DNA from: Luteococcus sp038433135
GTDB lineage: Bacteria; Actinomycetota; Actinomycetes; Propionibacteriales; Propionibacteriaceae
Assembly (NCBI RefSeq): GCF_038433135.1
Contig: NZ_JBCDMV010000023.1
Span: 1 to 64,000, forward strand
Direction of reading: 5' to 3'
Length of the DNA stretch: 64,000 nucleotides
Below are positions 59,393-64,000 of this stretch, piece by piece. The notes under the pieces were generated by a model. That model worked only from the letters and a program-made list of their open reading frames with translations. It ran no database searches and was not told the DNA's origin. Made by a program: the position numbers and the translations under genes. Numbering within the stretch: position 1 is the stretch's first letter; each line of letters opens with the position of its first letter.

Positions 59393-60505
59393 TCAGCGCA
59401 GGCCGGTGCGGCGTTCCAGCGCCAGCTGGATCAGGTCGTCGACCAGACTCGGGTAGTCCAGGCCGGAGGCGGCCCACATCACCGGGAACATCGACGTCGG
59501 GGTGAAGCCCGGCATCGTGTTGATCTCGTTCAGCACCACCTCGCCCTCCGGGGTGACGAAGGAGTCCACCCGGGCCAGGCCCTCGCAGCCGGCGGCTTCG
59601 AAGGCGTCGCGGGCCACCTGCTGCACCGCGGCCTTCACCTCGTCGGAGACATCCGCCGGAGAGGTCAGCTGCACCGACGCGCCGTCCAGGTACTTGGCGT
59701 CGAAGTCATAGAAATCGTGGCCACTGACCACGACGATCTCACCGGGCTCGGAGACCCGGGGCGCGGCGGTGCCGTGGCCCTGCAGCACGCCGCACTCGAT
59801 CTCCCGGCCGACGATGCCCTGCTCCACGATCACCTTGGGGTCATGCGTGCGGGCCTCCTCCACGGCTTCGCGCAGACCGGCCGGATCGGTGACCCGGCTG
59901 ATCCCGAAGGAGGAACCGGCGCGGCAGGGCTTGACGAAGACCGGGAACTGCAGTTCCTGCACCCGGGCCAGCGCGGCGCCGGCGTCGGTGCGCCACTGCC
60001 GATCGGTGATCACCCGGTAGGGTCCCACCGGCAGCCCAGCGGCCTCGAAGACCACCTTCATGTAGTGCTTGTCCATCATGACGGCGCTGGCCAGCACGCC
60101 GCAGCCGACGTAACGCATGTCGGCCAGTTCGAACAGCCCCTGCAGGGTGCCGTCCTCGCCGAAGGGGCCGTGCACCAGCGGGAAGATCACGTCCACCTCG
60201 CCCAGTTCGGCGGGCAGCTGACCCGCCTCCAGGGTGCGCAGCGCGCGATCACCCACCTCCATCGGCACGATCACGCCGGCCGAGGACTGGCCGATCTCCG
60301 GCGTGTTGCCCGCCACCAGCCGCAGCGGTTCGGGGTCGTCGTCCACCAGCACCCACTGGCCCTGCCGGGTGATGCCGATCGGCACCACGTCGTAGCGCTC
60401 CCGATCGATGGCACCCAGGACGCTCGCGGCGGTGGAGCAGCTCACGGGGTGTTCCTCGGAGCGGCCACCGAAGACAAGGGCGACCCGGATCTTGGGCTGG
60501 TTCAT
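59393..60505 (-). CDS. ddl: D-alanine-D-alanine ligase
   Basis: A 370-residue ATP-grasp ligase for the peptidoglycan D-Ala-D-Ala end. The N-terminal LVFGGRSEEHPVSCSTAASVL, the PLVHGPFGEDGTLQG loop, FVKPCRAGSSFGISRV and the metal-site NEINTMPGFTPTSMFP are diagnostic. ATG 60505 has GAGGA eight bases upstream; an ATG four codons earlier (60517) overlaps that site. It is 42 bases upstream-to-downstream of plsC on the same strand, so plsC-ddl may be co-transcribed. Confidence 0.97.
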   Translation of the reverse strand: MNQPKIRVALVFGGRSEEHPVSCSTAASVLGAIDRERYDVVPIGITRQGQWVLVDDDPEPLRLVAGNTPEIGQSSAGVIVPMEVGDRALRTLEAGQLPAELGEVDVIFPLVHGPFGEDGTLQGLFELADMRYVGCGVLASAVMMDKHYMKVVFEAAGLPVGPYRVITDRQWRTDAGAALARVQELQFPVFVKPCRAGSSFGISRVTDPAGLREAVEEARTHDPKVIVEQGIVGREIECGVLQGHGTAAPRVSEPGEIVVVSGHDFYDFDAKYLDGASVQLTSPADVSDEVKAAVQQVARDAFEAAGCEGLARVDSFVTPEGEVVLNEINTMPGFTPTSMFPVMWAASGLDYPSLVDDLIQLALERRTGLR

Positions 60506-60547
60506 GCGATTCCTCACTGCAGGGTGCGACCCGCCAACGATAGTCCC

Positions 60548-61372
60548 TCAGGCCGGCGGGGCGTCATTGACCGGTTCGTCAGTCAGCGGCGCCTCGGCGA
60601 TGGTCAACGGCCCCTTGGCCACCCGGGCCTTCTTGCGGACGTCGTAGCGGTCCGTGGGGACGGGCAGCTCGCGCAGTTCAGCCACCAGGGTGGTGATCGA
60701 GTCCAACATCCGCTCGGTGGCCACCCGGACCGCGGCGTGTCGATCGGGATGGTTGACCAGATCCGACAGGTCCAGGGGCTCGCCTACATTCATCCGCAGC
60801 GTCTTGCGGGGGAAGAACTTGGGCACGCCGACGGTCTTGCCGGGCATGATCTCCTGCGCCCCCCACTGCCCCACCGGGAGCACCGTGCAACCGGTGTCCA
60901 GCGCCAGTCGTGCGGCTCCGGTGCGTCCGGTCATCGGCCAGCCGTCCGGATCGGTGCCGACGGTGCCCTCGGGGTAGATCACCACCATCTCACCGGCGTT
61001 GATCGCGTCGCGGGCGGCCTGCAGCGAGTCGACGGCGCGGGCGCTGTTGCGCTCGACGGGAATCTGCCGGCACCCCTTGGCGAAGAACTTCACCACGGGC
61101 ACCTTCCACAGCTCGGACTTGCCCAGGAAGCGCGGCCAGCGGCCGGACCAGATCAGGAAGTCACCCAGCGCGATCGGGTCGTAATTGCTGATGTGGTTGG
61201 CCACCACCAACACCCCACCGGTCTGCGGGATGCGCTCCTGGTGGCGCCAGTCGTAGCGGGTGAAGGCCCGATCCACGCTGTGCACCGCGACGCCGAGGAA
61301 GCGGTAGACCGGCTCTCCCGACCCGAAGTTCACGCGCCGTCGATCCACACCTTCGGCCTGCTTGCCCGCCAT
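60548..61372 (-). CDS. plsC: 1-acyl-sn-glycerol-3-phosphate acyltransferase (PlsC family)
   Basis: A 274-residue acyltransferase making phosphatidic acid. The H-x4-D motif is NHISNYD (about residue 60), followed by FFAKGCRQIPVERNS and YPEGTVG motifs. No long membrane helix is clear beyond the N-terminal amphipathic part. ATG 61372 has GAGAGGAG upstream. It lies just upstream of ddl on the same strand. Actinobacteria usually have several paralogues, so acceptor specificity is uncertain. Confidence 0.92.
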   Translation of the reverse strand: MAGKQAEGVDRRRVNFGSGEPVYRFLGVAVHSVDRAFTRYDWRHQERIPQTGGVLVVANHISNYDPIALGDFLIWSGRWPRFLGKSELWKVPVVKFFAKGCRQIPVERNSARAVDSLQAARDAINAGEMVVIYPEGTVGTDPDGWPMTGRTGAARLALDTGCTVLPVGQWGAQEIMPGKTVGVPKFFPRKTLRMNVGEPLDLSDLVNHPDRHAAVRVATERMLDSITTLVAELRELPVPTDRYDVRKKARVAKGPLTIAEAPLTDEPVNDAPPA

Positions 61373-61451
61373 GACTGCTCCTCTCACCACGCCGATCGGC
61401 GCGAGACAACGCTAGTCCATCCCGGGTCGCCGGTTGCGTAGGATCGACGGC

Positions 61452-61679
61452 ATGACCGACACCGATTCGCCCGGCCAGCTGTGGGCCACCGTCGTCGATG
61501 CCGACCCGGAGGCCGCCAGGCTGGTGGTGCTGCTGGATGACGGCACCCGACGCGAGCTGCCCCTCACCCTGCTGGGCGAACTGCGGGCCACCGTCGGGCA
61601 ACGGCTGGTGCTGGCGGTTGCCGACGGTCAGGTCCGCAGCGCACGGATCGGCAGCCTGCGGCCGACCGTGCTGGGCTGA
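61452..61679 (+). CDS. Small protein of unknown function
   Basis: A 75-residue acidic protein (MTDTDSPGQLWATVVDADPEAARLVVLLDDGTRRELPLTLLGELRATVGQRLVLAVADGQV ...), probably a small beta-barrel. TAGGAT lies seven bases before ATG 61452, a typical leaderless promoter, which supports it as real. No family is recognised. A GC-rich terminator of the convergent HU gene follows. Confidence 0.6.
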   Translation: MTDTDSPGQLWATVVDADPEAARLVVLLDDGTRRELPLTLLGELRATVGQRLVLAVADGQVRSARIGSLRPTVLG

Positions 61680-61749
61680 GGTCACGCAAACACCGCCCCA
61701 CCTGCGCCGGGCCGGGGTGACAGCCGGAAGAGAACCCCGGAAAAGAACA

Positions 61750-61781
61750 AAGGGCGCGACGCGTGCTGCGTCGACGCCCTT
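61750..61781 (-). terminator. Terminator of the HU gene
   Basis: On the minus strand AAGGGCG, a bulged T, CGACGC, loop, GCGTCG, CGCCCTT, then TGTTCTTTT. Stem and T-run make a classic intrinsic terminator. Confidence 0.85.
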
Positions 61782-61806
61782 GCCCGGTGGTGATCGGTCG
61801 GAGGAA

Positions 61807-62100
61807 TCAGCGCTTCTTGGCGGCCGCCTCGACGCGGTTCTTCAGGTCGGTGCCGGGCCGGAAACGGGGCAGGTCCATCGCCTCGGCCTGCTTGCGTTCG
61901 CCGGTGCGCGGATTGCGGACCATGCGGGCCTCGCGGTGCTGCACCTCGAAGACGCCGAAACCGGTGATCGACACCTTTCCCGTATTGGCCACCTCGGTGG
62001 AGATCGTGTCGACGACGGCGTTCAACGCCCGCGTCGCGACGGCCTTGTTGCCCTCGAAATGGGCCTTGGCCAAGGAGTCAATCAGCTCTGCCTTGTTCAC
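61807..62100 (-). CDS. hup: HU family DNA-binding protein
   Basis: A 97-residue nucleoid protein: NKAELIDSLAKAHFEGNKAVATRALNAVVDTISTEVANTGKVSITGFGVFEVQHREARMVRNPRTGERKQ is a complete HU core with the DNA-binding arm. It has no long Lys/Ala tail. GTG 62100 gives the canonical MNKAEL start and has GAAAGG seven bases before; ATG 62118 would add six residues. Confidence 0.93.
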   Translation of the reverse strand: MNKAELIDSLAKAHFEGNKAVATRALNAVVDTISTEVANTGKVSITGFGVFEVQHREARMVRNPRTGERKQAEAMDLPRFRPGTDLKNRVEAAAKKR

Positions 62101-62171
62101 GAATGTGCCTTTCGTCATCCCCCGGCCCCCCAGCCGGGTGGACGCAGGCCTGGATGCCTTGCGCACCACCA

Positions 62172-62200
62172 AAGCTAGGTTCACCCCCGTCCCCCACCAA
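62172..62200 (-). promoter_or_regulatory. HU gene promoter
   Basis: On the minus strand TTGGTG (62200-62195), 17 bases, TAGCTT (62177-62172), leaving a leader of about 65 bases before GTG 62100. Confidence 0.6.
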
Positions 62201-62242
62201 GCAGAAACGGGTCATCCGCCCAGTTTGTTCAGCAAACGCAAA

Positions 62243-62275
62243 GCGTCCGCCTTTCCTGCAAGGAAAAGCGGACGC
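62243..62275 (-). terminator. Terminator of leuC-leuD
   Basis: On the minus strand GCGTCCGC and GCGGACGC form an outer stem, and TTTCC/GGAAA an inner stem around TTGCA, continuous through one T-G pair; TTTGCGTTTGC follows. Confidence 0.75.
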
Positions 62276-62288
62276 CTGGACCGTTCGA

Positions 62289-62894
62289 TCAGCCCGCGGT
62301 GCGCACCGGGATGGTGGCCGGCTTGAACGGCAGCCGGGCGCCCTCGTAGGCGTCGATGTCCGCGGCATGCTGCAGGGTGGATCCGATGTCATCCAGCCCT
62401 TCTGCCAGCCGGTGGGCGGTGTGGTCGTCGATCTGGAAGTCGAAGCTCTGCTCTCCGACGGTGATGGCCCGCGCCGCCAGGTCCACGGTGAACTGCTCCT
62501 CGGGGCGCTGCTCCGCGGCCTCCCAGAGCTGCTCGACGACGGCCTGGTCGACCGTCGCGACCAGCAGCCCGGCCTTGCCCGAGTTGGAGCGGAAGATGTC
62601 TCCGAAGCGGGAGCCGATGACCACCTTGAAGCCATAGTTCTGCAGCGCCCAGACCGCGTGTTCCCGGGAACTTCCGGTGCCGAAATCCGGCCCGGCCACC
62701 AGGATCGACCCCTGCTTCCACGGCTCCTGGTTCAGCACGAATTCCGGGTCATTTCGCCAGGCACTGAAAAGGCCGTCCTCGAAACCGGTTCGAGTGATTC
62801 GCTTGAGGTAGACCGCGGGGATGATCTGGTCGGTGTCCACATTGGAACGCCGCAGCGGAACCGCGATTCCGGTGTGGGTGGAGAACTTCTCCAT
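62289..62894 (-). CDS. leuD: 3-isopropylmalate dehydratase small subunit
   Basis: A 201-residue subunit of isopropylmalate isomerase in leucine biosynthesis. NVDTDQIIPAVYLKRI, PDFGTGSSREHAVWALQNYGFKVVIGSRFGDIFRSN and the NGLD-like KAGLL loop are diagnostic. It begins one base after the leuC stop, so the pair is coupled and forms the heterodimer. A terminator follows. Confidence 0.97.
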   Translation of the reverse strand: MEKFSTHTGIAVPLRRSNVDTDQIIPAVYLKRITRTGFEDGLFSAWRNDPEFVLNQEPWKQGSILVAGPDFGTGSSREHAVWALQNYGFKVVIGSRFGDIFRSNSGKAGLLVATVDQAVVEQLWEAAEQRPEEQFTVDLAARAITVGEQSFDFQIDDHTAHRLAEGLDDIGSTLQHAADIDAYEGARLPFKPATIPVRTAG

Positions 62895-62895
62895 G

Positions 62896-64000
62896 TCAGT
62901 TGCTCACTTTCAGATCGGCGGGCGCACTCAGGTGCCCGGTGACGGCGGTGGCGGCGGCGACGGCGGGGCTCACCAGGTGGGTGCGGCCACCCTTGCCCTG
63001 CCGGCCCTCGAAGTTGCGGTTGGAAGTGGAGGCGCTGCGCTCCCCCGGCGCCAGCTGGTCCGGGTTCATCCCCAGGCACATCGAGCAGCCGGCCGCGCGC
63101 CATTCGGCACCGGCATCCAGGAAGACCTTGTCCAGCCCCTCCAGCTCGGCCTCCAGCCGCACCCGGGCGGAGCCGGGCACCACCAGCATCCGGACGTCGT
63201 TGGCCACCCGTCGGCCCTGCAGCACGCTGGCGGCCAGTCGCAGATCCTCGATCCGACCATTGGTGCAGGAGCCCAGGAAGACGGTGTCCACGGCCACCTC
63301 GCGCAGCGGGGTGCCGGCGGTCAGGTCCATGTAGGTGAGGGCTCGCTCGGCGGCGCGCTTCTCGTCGGGATCGGGGAAGTCGTCGGGGCTGGGCACGGTG
63401 GCGCCCAGCGGCACGCCCTGGCCCGGGTTGGTCCCCCAGGTGACGAAGGGGGTCAGGGTGCTGGCGTCGATGCTGACCTCGGCATCGAAGGTGGCGTCGT
63501 CGTCGGTGCGCAGGGTCTTCCAGTACTCGACGGCGGCCTCCCACTGCTCCCCCTCGGGCGCATTGGGGCGGCCCTGGAGATAGTCGAAGGTGGTCTGGTC
63601 GGGCGCGACCATGCCCGCCTTGGCACCCCATTCGATCGACATGTTGCAGATCGTCATCCGGCCCTCCATCGACATCTGCTCGATGGTGCTACCGCGGTAC
63701 TCGACGACGTAGCCCTGCCCGCCGCCGGTGCCGACCTTGGCGATCAACGCCAGCACGACGTCCTTGGCGGTGACGCCCTCGGGCAGGTCACCGTCGATGG
63801 TGACGGCCATGGTCTTCGGCGTGGCCTGCGGCAGGGTCTGGGTGGCCAGCACATGCTCCACCTCGCTGGTGCCGATGCCGAAGGCCAGGGCCCCGAAGGC
63901 GCCGTGGGTGGCGGTGTGCGAGTCACCACAGACGATGGTCATGCCGGGCTGGGTGAGGCCCAGCTGCGGGCCGATGATGTGCACGACGCCCTGGTCCTTG
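62896..64000 (-). CDS. leuC: 3-isopropylmalate dehydratase large subunit (partial)
   Basis: The C-terminal about 367 residues of LeuC, cut by the window end. The frame remains open to the edge (KDQGVVHIIGPQLGLTQPGMT), and normal LeuC has about 465-475 residues, so roughly 100 N-terminal residues lie outside. CGDSHTATHGAFG, the iron-sulfur cysteines in SCTNGR and CSMCLGMNPDQ, and SNRNFEGRQG are visible. An internal ATG at 63984 is not the start. Confidence 0.97.
   Translation of the reverse strand, partial: KDQGVVHIIGPQLGLTQPGMTIVCGDSHTATHGAFGALAFGIGTSEVEHVLATQTLPQATPKTMAVTIDGDLPEGVTAKDVVLALIAKVGTGGGQGYVVEYRGSTIEQMSMEGRMTICNMSIEWGAKAGMVAPDQTTFDYLQGRPNAPEGEQWEAAVEYWKTLRTDDDATFDAEVSIDASTLTPFVTWGTNPGQGVPLGATVPSPDDFPDPDEKRAAERALTYMDLTAGTPLREVAVDTVFLGSCTNGRIEDLRLAASVLQGRRVANDVRMLVVPGSARVRLEAELEGLDKVFLDAGAEWRAAGCSMCLGMNPDQLAPGERSASTSNRNFEGRQGKGGRTHLVSPAVAAATAVTGHLSAPADLKVSN

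Noticed and set aside
63984..63984. ATG at the right end as the leuC start
   Set aside because: The open frame continues to the window edge with normal LeuC sequence, and about 100 N-terminal residues are still missing.

Overview
This window is chromosomal DNA from a high-GC actinobacterium. Family-level features point to Propionibacteriaceae or a close relative: a principal sigma factor with a Lys/Ala-rich N-terminus, a B12-dependent class II ribonucleotide reductase coupled to NrdR, recA-recX beside a DUF3046 gene, lexA divergent from a small SOS membrane protein, and a ClgR-type regulator next to pncC/pgsA/rimO/ftsK. That placement is inference from gene content, not a database match. No rRNA, tRNA, CRISPR array, prophage or intact insertion sequence was seen. 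Nearly all of it is dense core-genome coding sequence on both strands.

Layout. 0.1-7.4 kb: NUDIX hydrolase, FUSC-like membrane protein, GNAT acetyltransferase coupled to the principal sigma factor, an oligopeptidase B-like S9 peptidase and a second sigma-70 factor. 7.5-9.9 kb: a membrane protein and a DUF222/HNH nuclease gene that carries copies of a short dispersed repeat. 9.9-21.1 kb: TesB, YeiH with its LysR regulator, HrpA helicase, a 450-bp structured intergenic region, a universal stress protein, a PPOX protein, a YbjN-like chaperone, an AEC transporter and a ferritin. 21.1-24.9 kb: an acyltransferase and a decaying segment holding a SulP pseudogene, an intact CueP copper lipoprotein and a 5'-truncated aldehyde dehydrogenase. 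24.9-28.5 kb: nrdR-nrdJ with tandem NrdR boxes. 28.6-37.3 kb: DUF2752, RDD, the lexA SOS locus, dinG-like helicase, hflX, dapF, miaA and a small antitoxin-like protein. 37.3-46.3 kb: a GHL10 glycosidase, miaB, DUF1963, aldose epimerase, rny, recX-recA and DUF3046. 46.3-55.5 kb: lhr, a DeoR regulator, clgR, pncC, pgsA, rimO and a small unknown gene. 55.5-64 kb: ftsK, thiL, a stand-alone RAM protein, ddl, plsC, a small unknown, HU, and leuD-leuC (leuC runs off the window end).

Three themes join the genes. DNA damage: LexA, RecA, RecX, a DinG-like helicase, Lhr and a LexA-controlled membrane protein share this stretch, with recognisable SOS boxes and a RecA-NDp (PafBC-type) promoter. RNA metabolism: MiaA, MiaB, RimO, RNase Y, HrpA and HflX. 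Transcription start structure: about twenty genes have a -10 hexamer (TAGGCT and variants) 6-9 nt before the start codon, predicting leaderless mRNAs; this was used to pick several starts.

The most unusual object is at 16731-16916, between hrpA and the universal stress gene. It is a row of seven hairpins, five with the same four-base loop (CCCC on +, GGGG on -) closed by the same C-G pair while their stems differ in sequence but keep pairing. It looks like a structured RNA. G-U pair counts favour the minus strand, but the strand is not settled. A 74-bp imperfect inverted repeat and a perfect CRP/GlxR-type site lie just upstream.
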